Assembly: GCA_029961055.1 (NCBI GenBank)
Contig: JASBVM010000012.1
Coordinates: forward strand, 1 to 55,740
Direction: 5' to 3'
Length of the DNA stretch: 55,740 bases
Source of the DNA: Bacillota bacterium
Lineage (GTDB): Bacteria; Bacillota; Sulfobacillia; JAIMAT01
In this document: piece by piece, positions 42,102 to 50,831 of the stretch
Layout of the letters: each line of letters starts with the position of its first letter
Position numbering within the stretch: the stretch's first letter is position 1
Position numbers and translations under genes: made by a program
The notes under the pieces: generated by a model
Told to the model about the DNA's origin: nothing
Database searches by the model: none
Seen by the model: only the letters and a program-made list of their open reading frames with translations

Positions 42102-42222
42102 GACCACTTTCCCTCCGCTGGTATGACCCAGATCAGGTTCGAGGGGTCGGCCTTCGCCGTCTCAGCCCGGGGCCGGCCCGCCGTCGCCGGCGGACCAGGG
42201 GCCCAGGGCGCCCCCAGTGGTC
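42102..42222 (-). ncRNA. TPP (THI element) riboswitch
   Basis: The minus strand shows the TPP aptamer in order: closing stem GACCACT (42222..42216) pairing with AGTGGTC (42108..42102), then GGGGGCGCC, the conserved CTGAGA, ACCCCTCGAACCTGATCTGG, and GTCATACCAGCGGAGGGA. P3 is extended by a GC-rich arm. It binds thiamine pyrophosphate and regulates the thiZ-thiX-thiY operon through the downstream terminator. Confidence 0.96.
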
Positions 42223-42246
42223 CTCTATGGTGTTCCTGTTGGCTCG

Positions 42247-42275
42247 ACTCTAGCCCGGCCAGGAACCGCCGTCAA
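42247..42275 (-). promoter_or_regulatory. Sigma-A-type promoter for the TPP riboswitch operon
   Basis: TTGACG (42275..42270) and TAGAGT (42252..42247) on the minus strand are separated by exactly 17 bases. Transcription would begin near 42240, 18 bases before the aptamer. The gap 42002..42350 therefore holds promoter, aptamer and terminator, with only about 75 bases between promoter and the pxp gene end. Confidence 0.8.
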
Positions 42276-42350
42276 GGCGACCGGGCTGGCCGGGCGCGAA
42301 CCGCGCCGGGCCGCCGGGCCATGAACCACCCGTCGCGGGTCAGGCGGGGT

Positions 42351-44144
42351 TCAGGCCGGGGGAAGCGCCAGCCGCCGTCGCAGTTCGGCCTGCCGGCGGC
42401 GGTCGGCCTCGCGCGCGGCCTCCCGCGAGACGGGGACGAGGTGGACCAGGTCGCCCGGCACCAGCTGCGCCAGCCGGTCGACGTCGGCGTCGACCACCGT
42501 CGCCACCCGCGCGTAGCCGCCGATGGTGGGCCGGTCGGCCAGAAGGAGGATGGGCTCCCCCGACGGAGGAACCTGGACCGCCCCCAGCGCCACCGGCTCG
42601 GAGAAGGCGCGCCCCGCCCTCCCCGAACGCGCCTCCGCCCGGAAGGCGAGCGGCTCCCCCTCCAGCCGCATCCCCGTGCGGTTCGACTCCCGTGCCACCC
42701 GCCAGCCTTGCCGGAAGAGGCGCGCCAGCGCCTCTTCCTCGAAGAGGTCGTCGTCCGGTCCCAGGGTGACCCGGACCTCCAGGGCTGCGCCGGGTTCGGG
42801 CAGCGGGGGCAGGAGAGGAAGCAGGCGCTCGCCGGGAGGAGGCTCCTCCGCCCGCTTCCCGGCACCCAGGCGGTCGCCCGCCCGGAGCGGCCGGCCTTGC
42901 AGGCCGCCCAGACCGGCCACCAGATCGGTGGAGCGGCTCCCGCCCAGGACGGGGAGGTCCAGGCCACCGGCCACGGCCAGATAGGCGCGCGCCCCGCGGC
43001 GCCGCGCCCCGAAGCGGAGGATCTGCCCGGCCTCCGCCTCCACCCGCTCGCCTGGCCGGACCGGCCGCCCGTCCAGGCGCGCGTCCAGGTCCGCCCCCGC
43101 CAGAGCGACCCGCACCGGCCGGAGGAAGCGCAGGACCGGCCCGGCCACCGTCACCTCCAGCGCCGCCGCGCCGGGCGGGTTGCCCACCAGCGCGTTGGCC
43201 ACCATCAGGGCCGTCCGGTCCAGCGCCCCCGCCTGGACGAAGCCGTACCCCCGCCAGGCCTGCCGGCCCAGGTCCTGCACCGTGGTCAGGAAGCCCGGAC
43301 GGACCACCTCCATCACCGCCTCCCCGGCGACGGCCCCCTCCCCCGCCTCCGCCCAGGCGCCACCCGACCCGGCCCGGGCGGAGCTCGCCCCGGCCTCCGC
43401 CTCCAGTCGCCGGAACTCCGCCTCGTCCACAGGCCGGAAGCGGACCTCGTCGCCGAGGCGGATGAGGACCGGCGGGTCCTGGCCGGGAAGGAGGAGGGGG
43501 AGCGGGCAGCGGCCGATCAGCCGCCAGCCTCCCGGCGTGGCGGAGGGATAGACGGCCGTCTGCCGACCCGCGATGGCCACCGAGCCCGCCGGCACCCGCC
43601 GGCGCGGCACCGCCAGCCGGTCCACCTCCAGCTCCGCGGGCAACTCGCCCAGGTAGGCGAAGCCCGGGCTGAAGCCGAGCGCCAGCGCACGGTAGGGGCG
43701 GGAGCTGTGCAGCCGGATCACCTCTTCCGGTGCCAGGCGCTTCGCCCGGGCCACTTCCTCCAGGTCGGGGCCGGCGTCGCCCCCGTAGAGCACCGGCAGC
43801 TCGACGACACGCGCGGGCGGCCCGCCCGTCGTCGTCCCCCCGGCAGGGCCGGCGGCCGCCAGCACCTCGTCGAGCCAGCGGACGAGCCCCGGCTCAGCCC
43901 AGCGCTCCGGGTCGAATTCGACGTAGAGCGTGGCATAACCGCGCAGGACCGCCTCGATCCCCTCCGGCAGCGGGTGGAGCGTCTCCGCCCAGGCGGCCAG
44001 GCGGTCCGCCGTCTCCGGAGCCGGCGGCAGCGGCCGGCCGCCGGCGTCCAGCGGGTCGATGTAGACGGCCCGCTCGCCGGCCGGGCGGAGGCGGTAGGCC
44101 GGCCGGCTCCCCGGCCCGGGCCGGGAGCCCTGCCTCCGGCTCAA
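42351..44144 (-). CDS. 5-oxoprolinase subunits B and C fused (PxpB-PxpC)
   Basis: The 597-residue protein joins two normally separate subunits. Residues 1 to about 235 are PxpB/KipI-like (GERAVYIDP, HSSRPYRALALGFSPGFAYL, VPAGSVAIAGRQTAVYPSAT). From about 265 it is PxpC/KipA-like (VVRPGFLTTVQDLGRQAWRG, ADRPTIGGYARVATVVDADV). With PxpA they hydrolyse 5-oxo-L-proline to glutamate using ATP. The start is a TTG overlapping the pxpA stop, with a weak ribosome site, so translation is probably by coupling. It is the last gene of the catabolic operon. Confidence 0.9.
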   Translation of the reverse strand: MSRRQGSRPGPGSRPAYRLRPAGERAVYIDPLDAGGRPLPPAPETADRLAAWAETLHPLPEGIEAVLRGYATLYVEFDPERWAEPGLVRWLDEVLAAAGPAGGTTTGGPPARVVELPVLYGGDAGPDLEEVARAKRLAPEEVIRLHSSRPYRALALGFSPGFAYLGELPAELEVDRLAVPRRRVPAGSVAIAGRQTAVYPSATPGGWRLIGRCPLPLLLPGQDPPVLIRLGDEVRFRPVDEAEFRRLEAEAGASSARAGSGGAWAEAGEGAVAGEAVMEVVRPGFLTTVQDLGRQAWRGYGFVQAGALDRTALMVANALVGNPPGAAALEVTVAGPVLRFLRPVRVALAGADLDARLDGRPVRPGERVEAEAGQILRFGARRRGARAYLAVAGGLDLPVLGGSRSTDLVAGLGGLQGRPLRAGDRLGAGKRAEEPPPGERLLPLLPPLPEPGAALEVRVTLGPDDDLFEEEALARLFRQGWRVARESNRTGMRLEGEPLAFRAEARSGRAGRAFSEPVALGAVQVPPSGEPILLLADRPTIGGYARVATVVDADVDRLAQLVPGDLVHLVPVSREAAREADRRRQAELRRRLALPPA

Positions 44145-44905
44145 GCGCCGACCGGGGCGATCTCCACGCCCGCCGCCTCCAGCCGTTGGCGGAGCGCGTC
44201 CACCAGGCGGACGGCCTCGGGGTTGTCACCGTGGACGCAGAGCGTCTCCGCTTGGAGCTCGACCTCCTCGCCGCTGACGGCGGTCACGCGGCCGTCGCGT
44301 ACGATGCGCAGGGCACGGGAGGCCACCTCGTCCGGGTCGTGGAGGACGGCTCCGGGCTGGGCGCGGGGCTGGAGGCGCCCGTCGGGCAAGTAGCCCCGGT
44401 CGGCGAAGGCCTCCAGGGCCACCCGCAGCCCCGCCTCGCGGCCGGCCCGCGCCAGCTCGCCGCCGGGCTGGGCGTAGAGGATCAGGCTCGGGTCGAGGCG
44501 GCGGACGGCGCGGGCGATGGCCTCCGCCAGCCGGGGGTCGCGCGCGGCCCGGTTGTACATGGCCCCGTGCGGCTTGACGTGGTGGAGCGGCACGCCTTCG
44601 GCCTCGCAGAAGGCGCGCAGGGCGCCGATCTGGTAGAGCAGGCTCGCCTCCACCTCCTCCGGGCTCATCTCGAGGTCGCGGCGTCCGAAGCCGACCAGGT
44701 CCGGGTAGCCCGGATGCGCTCCCACCGCCACGCCGAGGCGTGCGGCGGCGCGGACGGTGCGGGCCATGGTCACCGGATCGGAGGCGTGGAAGCCGCAGGC
44801 CACGTTGGCCGAGGTGATCCGGCGGAGAAGCTCGTCGTCCTCCCCCATCTTCCAGGGGCCGAAGCTCTCGCCCAGGTCGGCGTTCAGGTCGATGCGCAGG
44901 CTCAT
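44141..44905 (-). CDS. pxpA: 5-oxoprolinase subunit A (LamB/YcsF family)
   Basis: The 254-residue protein carries the family hallmarks: LRIDLNADLGESFGPWKMGE, ITSANVACGFHASDPVTMAR, GVAVGAHPGYPDLVGFGRRD, VKPHGAMYNRAA and LCVHGDNPEAVRLV. It acts with PxpB and PxpC to cleave 5-oxoproline, a damage product of glutamine and glutamate. It starts four bases after the GlcD gene ends and runs into the PxpB-PxpC fusion, so the three are tightly co-transcribed. Confidence 0.95.
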   Translation of the reverse strand: MSLRIDLNADLGESFGPWKMGEDDELLRRITSANVACGFHASDPVTMARTVRAAARLGVAVGAHPGYPDLVGFGRRDLEMSPEEVEASLLYQIGALRAFCEAEGVPLHHVKPHGAMYNRAARDPRLAEAIARAVRRLDPSLILYAQPGGELARAGREAGLRVALEAFADRGYLPDGRLQPRAQPGAVLHDPDEVASRALRIVRDGRVTAVSGEEVELQAETLCVHGDNPEAVRLVDALRQRLEAAGVEIAPVGA

Positions 44906-44909
44906 CCTC

Positions 44910-46367
44910 TCACCCTCCCAGGCTCCTTCCCGCGCTGGCGGACCGGGAGCGCGCCTCCGGCCTGCGGGGAGCGTCGGGGATGGGGACCGGCCAGCCCGGC
45001 GCCTGATCCGGGAAGAGCTTCCCCGGGTTGAGGATGCCGTGCGGGTCGAGGGCCGCCTTGATCGCCCGCATGGCGCGCAGGCCCGCCTCCCCGTGCTCCC
45101 ACCCCAGGAAGGGCGCCTTCAATACGCCGATCCCGTGCTCCCCGCTCAAGGTCCCGCCCAGCTCCAGCGTCACGCGGAAGATCTCGGCCACCGCCCGCCA
45201 GACCCGCTCCATCTCCTCCGGGTTGCGGGCGTCGCAGAGGATGTTGGGATGGAGGTTGCCGTCACCGGCGTGGCCGAAGACGACCAGGGTGACCGCATGG
45301 CGGCGGGCGATCTCCTTCAGGCGGCGGACCATCTCGGGGATCCGGCTGCGGGGGACGGTGGCGTCCTCCGAGATCTTGGTCGGCTTGATCCGCGCCACCG
45401 CCGGCGAGATCGCCTTCCTGGCCCGCCACAGCTCCGCCGCCTCCGCCTCCTCCCGCGCCAGCCGGAGGAGGCTGGCCCCCTGCCGCCGGCAGAGATCGGC
45501 CACCGCCCCGGCCTCCTCCTCCACCACCGCCGCGGGCCCGTCCACCTCGATCAGGAGGATCGCCTCCACATCCAGGGGCAGACCCAGGTGGAGGTACTCC
45601 TCCACCACACGGATCGACGACTCGTCCATCAGCTCCAGCGCCGACGGTCGCAGTCCCGCGGCGATGATGGCGCTCACCGCCTCGGCCGCCTCCTCCAGGC
45701 GGAGGAAGCCGGCCATCAGCGTCCGCCGGGCCTCCGGTGGCGGGATCAGCTTCAGGATCGCCTCCGTGATCACCCCCAGCGTCCCCTCCGAGCCGACGAA
45801 GAGGCGGGTCAGGTCGTAACCGCTCACGTTCTTGACGGTGCGGCCCCCGGTCCGCAGGATGCTCCCGTCGGCCAGGACCACGGTCAGGCCGAGGGTGTAG
45901 TCGCGGAAGACGCCGTACTTGAAGGCGCGCGGGCCGCCTGCGTTCTCCGCCAGGTTTCCGCCCAGGGTGGAGGCGACGGCGCTGGAGGGATCCGGGGGGA
46001 AGAAGAGGCCCTCCGCCTCCACCGCTTCCTGAAAGCGGCGGGTGTTGACGCCGGCCTCGACCTCCGCGTAGAGATCCTGGCGGTCGATGCGCCGGATCCG
46101 GTTCATCCGCCCCAGGTCGAGGACGACGCCTCCCCGCACGGGGACGGCTCCGCCCGAGAGGCCCGTCCCGGCTCCCCGGGGGATCACGGGCAGCCGCTCG
46201 CGGTGGCAGAGGCGGAGGACGGCCGCCACCTCCCCGGTCGTCGCCGGTCGGGCCACCGCGCGGGGGACCCCGCGCACCACGGTGGCGTCGTAGCCGTAGA
46301 GCACCCGCTCGCCGCGCCCGAGAAGCAGGTTGCCCCGTCCCACCGCTTCCTCCAGCCCGCGCACCAC
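44910..46367 (-). CDS. FAD-binding 2-hydroxy-acid dehydrogenase, GlcD type
   Basis: The 485-residue flavoprotein has the FAD-binding type 4 (PCMH) domain with VIPRGAGTGLSGGAVPVRGG, STLGGNLAENAGGPRAFKYG and GSEGTLGVITEAILKLIPPP. The oxidase C-terminal domain contains VVFGHAGDGNLHPNILCDAR and LGGTLSGEHGIGVLKAPFLG. It is related to glycolate oxidase subunit D and to D-lactate and D-2-hydroxyglutarate dehydrogenases. No GlcE or GlcF partner is adjacent, which favours a stand-alone dehydrogenase. The start is GTG at 46367, 49 bases after the MFS gene. Confidence 0.92.
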   Translation of the reverse strand: MVRGLEEAVGRGNLLLGRGERVLYGYDATVVRGVPRAVARPATTGEVAAVLRLCHRERLPVIPRGAGTGLSGGAVPVRGGVVLDLGRMNRIRRIDRQDLYAEVEAGVNTRRFQEAVEAEGLFFPPDPSSAVASTLGGNLAENAGGPRAFKYGVFRDYTLGLTVVLADGSILRTGGRTVKNVSGYDLTRLFVGSEGTLGVITEAILKLIPPPEARRTLMAGFLRLEEAAEAVSAIIAAGLRPSALELMDESSIRVVEEYLHLGLPLDVEAILLIEVDGPAAVVEEEAGAVADLCRRQGASLLRLAREEAEAAELWRARKAISPAVARIKPTKISEDATVPRSRIPEMVRRLKEIARRHAVTLVVFGHAGDGNLHPNILCDARNPEEMERVWRAVAEIFRVTLELGGTLSGEHGIGVLKAPFLGWEHGEAGLRAMRAIKAALDPHGILNPGKLFPDQAPGWPVPIPDAPRRPEARSRSASAGRSLGG

Positions 46368-46416
46368 CGTTTCGGGGAGGGGCTCTGCGGCCGCCTCCCT
46401 CGCAGGCTCCGCCGGT

Positions 46417-47655
46417 TCAGTCGTAGGCGACCAGCTCCTTCCCCGCCGTCTCCGGCAGGAGCAGCAGCATCCCCACCACCAGAGCGTAGGCGATGACGGC
46501 GAAGAGGGCGATGGCGGGTCCCAGGCTCATCTGCGCGCTGAGGAAGCCGACCAGTCCCGGGAAGAGCGCTCCCACGCCGCGTCCGAAGTTGTAGGCGAAA
46601 CCCTGCCCCGCCCCGCGCACCCGAGTCGGGTAGAGCTCGGTCAGGTACGGGCCCAGCCCGCTGAAGATGCCCGAGGCGAAGAAGCCGAGCGGGAAGCCGA
46701 GGACGAGCATCATGCGGTCGCTGATGGGCAGATAGGCGTAGGCTACCACCGTCGCCGCCGACAGGACCGCGAAGAGAAGGATCTTCCGGCGCCGGCCGAT
46801 CAGGTCGGCCAGATAGGCGGCGGTGATGTAGCCGGCGAAGGAGCCCAGGATCACCACGGCCAGATAGGCGCCGCTGTTGAGCACCGAGAGGTGCCGCACG
46901 CTCTTCAGGTAGGTGGGAAGCCAGGTGGTGATGGCGTAGTAGCCGCCCTGGATGCCCGTCGTCATCAAGGAAGCCAGGACCGTCGTCCGCAGGAGCCCTT
47001 CCCCGAAGATCTCGGCGCTGGAGGCGCGGGCGCCCGCCTCCACCTTCCTCCGGGTCGCCTGGAAGACCTCCGGTTCGCGGACGTGGCGGCGGATGTAGAC
47101 CACCAGAAGGGCGGGCAGGAGGCCCAGCCAGAACATGGCGCGCCACGCCCAGTTCTCGGGCAGGAGCGAGAACAAGAGGGTGGAGGCGAGGACGGCGACG
47201 CCCCACCCCACCGCCCAACCGCTCTGCACGGTGCCGACGGCGCGGCCGCGGAAACGCGGGTCGGCCAGCTCGCCCATCAGGACCGAGCCCGCCGCCCACT
47301 CGCCCCCGAAGCCCAGCCCCTGCAGCCCGCGGGTCACCAGGAGCTGCTCGAACGAGTGGGTGAAGCCGCTCAAGAAGGTGAAGAAGGCGTACCAGGCCAC
47401 GGTGATCTGAAGCAGGCGGACGCGTCCTACACGATCGGCCAGCATTCCCGCCAGCCAGCCGCCCAGAGCCGAGAGAAGCAGCGCCGCCGTCCCCAGGATC
47501 CCGGCCTGTCCCTGGCTGATGCCCCAGAGCGCTATCAGCGTGGGAATGACGAACGAGTAGATCTGGACGTCCATGCCATCCAGGCCCCAGCCGGCAAAGG
47601 TGGCGAAGAGTGCCCGCCGCTGGGTGCGGTCCATCTGGCGGATCCAGTCGAACAC
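46417..47655 (-). CDS. MFS transporter, carboxylate/sugar proton symporter type
   Basis: The 412-residue protein has twelve hydrophobic segments, a conserved Asp in GWGLDGMDVQIYSFVIPTLI (segment 1, typical of AAHS and NanT/ShiA symporters), the loop motif GMLADRVGRVRLLQ, GFGGEWAAGSVLMGELADPR and YPTRVRGAGQGFAYNFGRGV. Members import organic acids with protons. Its position between hydrolase and oxidase genes suggests that it imports the substrate of the operon. Confidence 0.9.
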   Translation of the reverse strand: MFDWIRQMDRTQRRALFATFAGWGLDGMDVQIYSFVIPTLIALWGISQGQAGILGTAALLLSALGGWLAGMLADRVGRVRLLQITVAWYAFFTFLSGFTHSFEQLLVTRGLQGLGFGGEWAAGSVLMGELADPRFRGRAVGTVQSGWAVGWGVAVLASTLLFSLLPENWAWRAMFWLGLLPALLVVYIRRHVREPEVFQATRRKVEAGARASSAEIFGEGLLRTTVLASLMTTGIQGGYYAITTWLPTYLKSVRHLSVLNSGAYLAVVILGSFAGYITAAYLADLIGRRRKILLFAVLSAATVVAYAYLPISDRMMLVLGFPLGFFASGIFSGLGPYLTELYPTRVRGAGQGFAYNFGRGVGALFPGLVGFLSAQMSLGPAIALFAVIAYALVVGMLLLLPETAGKELVAYD

Positions 47656-47722
47656 GTCGTGGCGCCTCCCCCGTCTTTGATCTTCCCAAGAGGCGTACTC
47701 CCGCGGTCACCAGGCTTCCCGG

Positions 47723-48622
47723 CTACGGGGCCAAGAGTTCGCGCGCGTTCTCGCCCGCCACGCGTCGCAGCTCTCCCTCCCGCATGCCCGCCGCCACCAA
47801 CGCTCCCAGTCCGCGCAACCAGCCGATCACGGGCGAACCGTTGGCCGCCTGTCCCAGATCGCTCTGGAGGAGAACCCGCTCCACCCCCAACCGGCGGATG
47901 GAGCCGACCAGCTCTTCCACGCCCTGCCCGCCCCAGGCCGGCAGGGTGGTGAGGAGGCTCTTCTCGACGTAGACGCCCTCTCGGACCAGCTCCCGCTGCA
48001 CCTCCAACCCCACCCGCGTGACCGCCAGGTCGGGGTGCGTGAAGACCCGCCGCTCCACCCCGAGCTCGCGGGCCAGACGGAGCAGGACGAGGCTCTCCGC
48101 GGGTGCGAGGTGGCCCGTGCAGAGAACGGCCCCGGCCTGGGCCATCAACTGGAGGATCTCCACCATCTCGGGACGAGTCCGGCCGTTCTCGTCCAGGACG
48201 GAGAGCGGCGGCCGTGGGCGGAGCTCCACGCGGCTCGGCTGTTCTCGGTAGCCGGCTCCGCCGTAGTGACGGAGGTGCTGGGCCGCGTGCAGCGTGGGCA
48301 TCCAGATCACCCGGGCGCCCAGCGCCAGCGCCGCCTCGACCGCCGCCGGGTTGAAGCCGCCGACAAAATGGTTGAGCGTCAGACTGCCGACCACCCGGAT
48401 CCCCGGCACCGCCTCCTCCAGGAGGGCGGCCCGCTCGGCGGTCGACCCCTCGTGCGCCTTGAGCACGAAGCCGGCCATCCCCGCCGCCCGGGCCTCCCGG
48501 GCGAGCTGGAGATCGTCGGTCGCGCGCGGGAAGAGGCTGGGCGCGGCGTGCACGTGGAAGTCGAAGCTTCCCCGGGCGAGGTCGACCGCCTCGTCCGGCG
48601 CGACCGGATTCCCGCTCCGCAA
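47723..48622 (-). CDS. TIM-barrel metal-dependent hydrolase (DUF6282-like)
   Basis: The 299-residue protein begins, after a short lead, FDFHVHAAPSLFPRATDDLQ, with the HxH metal motif of amidohydrolases. It also has KAHEGST, VVGSLTLNHFVGGFNPAAVE, GHLAPAESLVLLRLARELGV, FTHPDL and a C-terminal DLGQ. A TIM-barrel lactonase, lactamase or amidase is plausible; the substrate is unknown. The start is TTG at 48622, after GGAGGAGGTGTG that overlaps the preceding stop, so translation is coupled to the MBL gene. Confidence 0.78.
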   Translation of the reverse strand: MRSGNPVAPDEAVDLARGSFDFHVHAAPSLFPRATDDLQLAREARAAGMAGFVLKAHEGSTAERAALLEEAVPGIRVVGSLTLNHFVGGFNPAAVEAALALGARVIWMPTLHAAQHLRHYGGAGYREQPSRVELRPRPPLSVLDENGRTRPEMVEILQLMAQAGAVLCTGHLAPAESLVLLRLARELGVERRVFTHPDLAVTRVGLEVQRELVREGVYVEKSLLTTLPAWGGQGVEELVGSIRRLGVERVLLQSDLGQAANGSPVIGWLRGLGALVAAGMREGELRRVAGENARELLAP

Positions 48623-48629
48623 GGTGCGA

Positions 48630-49358
48630 TCACACCTCCTCCCCGGTCCCGCCGTCCGCGCGGAGCTCCCGCACCTCGCCGGCCGGCAGGAAGATCCGCA
48701 CGCGCGGCCTGCTCAAAGGCTCCCAGGCGTCCCCGCGCCGCTGGAGCGGCGCGTCGTGGCCGGGGTAGAGCCGCTCGGCCGAGGCCGCCAGCCGTTCGAT
48801 GGCCCTCCGCGCCTGGCGCGGCTCCCAGACCGGCTCCGGGACGCCGCCGGCCAGATCCCAGCGGTTCTTCAGCGCGTCGCCGCAGAGGACGGCGCCCCCC
48901 ACCTGAAGCGCCAGGCTGCCGGGCGTGTGCCCCGGCACCTCCAGGAGCCGGAGACCCTCCCCGAGCTCGGCCTCCCCGTCGACCAGGCGGAGCCTGGGGT
49001 GGCGCGCCAGCTCGCGGGCGTGGTCACGGAGGACGGCCACGTCCGCCTCGGCGGAGGTGGCGTAGGCCAGCTCCCTGCGGTGGACGAGGATCTCCGCGCG
49101 GGGGAGGAGGTCCCAGTTGGCCGCGTGGTCGAAGTGGAGATGGCTGAGGACGACGAGGTCCACCTCCTCCGCCTCCGCGCCCGCGGCACGGAGGCGCGGC
49201 AGCAGCTCCACCCGCTCGTTCATGCCGCACGTATCGAAGAGGATCCGCCGGCCGCGCCCGGTGACCACCAGGTGGCAGGAGCTCCACCCGAGGTAGCCGC
49301 GCTCGCTGCGACCGGGGAAACCGTCGAGGAGAGTCCGGATGACGGCCGAGGCCAGCAC
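48630..49358 (-). CDS. MBL-fold metallo-hydrolase
   Basis: From GTG at 49358 the protein has 242 residues. It carries the zinc motif VLSHLHFDHAANWDLL (HxHxDH) near residue 72, VPGHTPGSLALQVGGAVLCG (third His), and YPGHDAPLQ near the C-terminus. The layout resembles N-acyl-homoserine-lactone lactonase-like hydrolases. The open frame to 49430 lacks a ribosome site. It is the second gene of the catabolic operon; lactone opening is a plausible role but only inferred. Confidence 0.88.
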   Translation of the reverse strand: MLASAVIRTLLDGFPGRSERGYLGWSSCHLVVTGRGRRILFDTCGMNERVELLPRLRAAGAEAEEVDLVVLSHLHFDHAANWDLLPRAEILVHRRELAYATSAEADVAVLRDHARELARHPRLRLVDGEAELGEGLRLLEVPGHTPGSLALQVGGAVLCGDALKNRWDLAGGVPEPVWEPRQARRAIERLAASAERLYPGHDAPLQRRGDAWEPLSRPRVRIFLPAGEVRELRADGGTGEEV

Positions 49359-49499
49359 CTCCCCTCCGCGCCCGCCGCGGAGAAGCGCGCGGCAGGTCGG
49401 GCTTCCTTTCGTCTGCGACCGCCCCCGCACCTGCGCCTCAGCCCGCTCCCGGCCCGGTCGGCGTCCGGGAACGTCGCCCGAAGCCGGTCCTTCGCCGGT

Positions 49500-50642
49500 T
49501 CAGAGGAGGTCGGTCAGCAGCCCGGCCACCCGCTCGGCCAGGGCCGGCGCGGCGGTCAGCCCGGGCGACTCGATGCCGACCATGTTGACCCAACCGGCCA
49601 GCCCCCGGTCCGCCTCGTGGCGGACCACGAAGTCGCGCGGCGGCTCGCCCGGGCCTTGCAGCTTCGGGCGGACGCCGGCCATCTCCGGGGCCAGGTCGTC
49701 CGGCTCCAGCTCCGGCAGGTAGCGGTGGGCCGCTTCCCAGAAGGCGTGGCGCTTGGAGGGGTCGACCGTGAAGTCGGGGCGCTCCCGCCAGCCGGGGTCG
49801 AGCCAGGTGAGGTCCGGTCCGAGGCGAAGGCGGCCGTCGAGGTCCGGTGTGGCGTGGATGCCGAGCCCGGCCACCTCCGCCTCCGGCAGCGGGTAGACGG
49901 GGCGCCCGATCAGCCCGGCCTTGGCCGGGCGGACGCTGAAGTACTCGCCCTTGGCGAAGCGGAGCCCGTAGCCGGCCGCCTCCGGCTCGATCCCGGCCAG
50001 CGCCGCCACCCGGTCGGCCTCGAGCCCGGCGGCGTTGACCACCAGGCGCGAGGTGTACCGGAAGAGTTCGCCGTCGGGATCGCGGACGGTCAGCCGGAAA
50101 CCCTCCGGCGCCGGCTCCACCGCGACGAGCCGCGTCTGGAGCAGCAGCTCCGCGCCGCGCGAGCGCGCCTCCGCCGCGAGGGCGCGGACCAGCGTGGCCG
50201 CGTCGAGGATGCCGGTGGAAGGGACCCAGATCGCCGCCCGCGCGCGGACGTGCGGCTCCACCCTGCGGACTTCGCCGGCCTCGAGCAGGCGGATCCCCTC
50301 CACGCCGCAGGCTTCGCCGTTTCGCGCCAGCCGCCCGAGCGCCGGCAGCTCCTCCCCGCTCGAGGCGACCACCAGCTTGCCGGTCCGCCGGTGCGGAACG
50401 CCGAGCCGCTCGCAGAGCGGGTAGAGGAGCCGGTTGCCGGCCACGCAGGCCTCCGCCTTGAGCGAACCCGGCCGGTAGTAGAGGCCGGAGTGGATCACCT
50501 GGCTGTTGCGCGAGGAAGTCTCCTCGCCCGCCCGCCGGTTCCGCTCCAGGATCCAGACCGTCCGCCGGGGCGCGGCCAGGCGCGCCGCCACCGCCAGGCC
50601 GACGACACCCGCGCCGACGACGGTCAGGTCGACGTCGTGCAT
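49500..50642 (-). CDS. FAD-dependent L-2-hydroxyglutarate oxidase-like protein
   Basis: The 380-residue protein has the N-terminal dinucleotide fold LTVVGAGVVGLAVAARLAAP and the family-typical SSRNSQVIHSGLYYRPGSLK and EACVAGNRLLY. VVNAAGLEADRVAALAGIEP, FAKGEYFSV and MVGIESPGLTAAPALAERVA follow. These match LhgO/L2HGDH, which oxidise L-2-hydroxyglutarate to 2-oxoglutarate and pass electrons to quinone. ATG at 50642 is chosen because the FAD motif follows at once; longer open frames to 51272 overlap the divergent tlp gene. It heads the catabolic operon. Confidence 0.9.
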   Translation of the reverse strand: MHDVDLTVVGAGVVGLAVAARLAAPRRTVWILERNRRAGEETSSRNSQVIHSGLYYRPGSLKAEACVAGNRLLYPLCERLGVPHRRTGKLVVASSGEELPALGRLARNGEACGVEGIRLLEAGEVRRVEPHVRARAAIWVPSTGILDAATLVRALAAEARSRGAELLLQTRLVAVEPAPEGFRLTVRDPDGELFRYTSRLVVNAAGLEADRVAALAGIEPEAAGYGLRFAKGEYFSVRPAKAGLIGRPVYPLPEAEVAGLGIHATPDLDGRLRLGPDLTWLDPGWRERPDFTVDPSKRHAFWEAAHRYLPELEPDDLAPEMAGVRPKLQGPGEPPRDFVVRHEADRGLAGWVNMVGIESPGLTAAPALAERVAGLLTDLL

Positions 50643-50733
50643 TCCCCAGGGCCCGCCTCCGGACTCCATGGTAGCCGCTGGCGGGCCCGGCCCGTCCCTC
50701 GCCTCCTTGCGGAAGCGCGCACGCGTGCCGTCA

Positions 50734-50752
50734 CCATCCTCCTCGAGGATGG
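50734..50752. promoter_or_regulatory. 19-base palindrome between the oxidase operon and tlp
   Basis: CCATCCTC-CTC-GAGGATGG is a perfect 8-3-8 inverted repeat in the divergent gap, 92 bases upstream of the oxidase ATG and about 80 before the tlp start. It is placed as an operator for either direction. As RNA it would be a short hairpin. Confidence 0.45.
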
Positions 50753-50831
50753 CCTTCTTCATGCGAAGGCTCCCGTCCGCCGGGTGCGGGAGATCCTCGA
50801 CCGGGCATGCTAACCGCCGGGAGGTGGTCGC

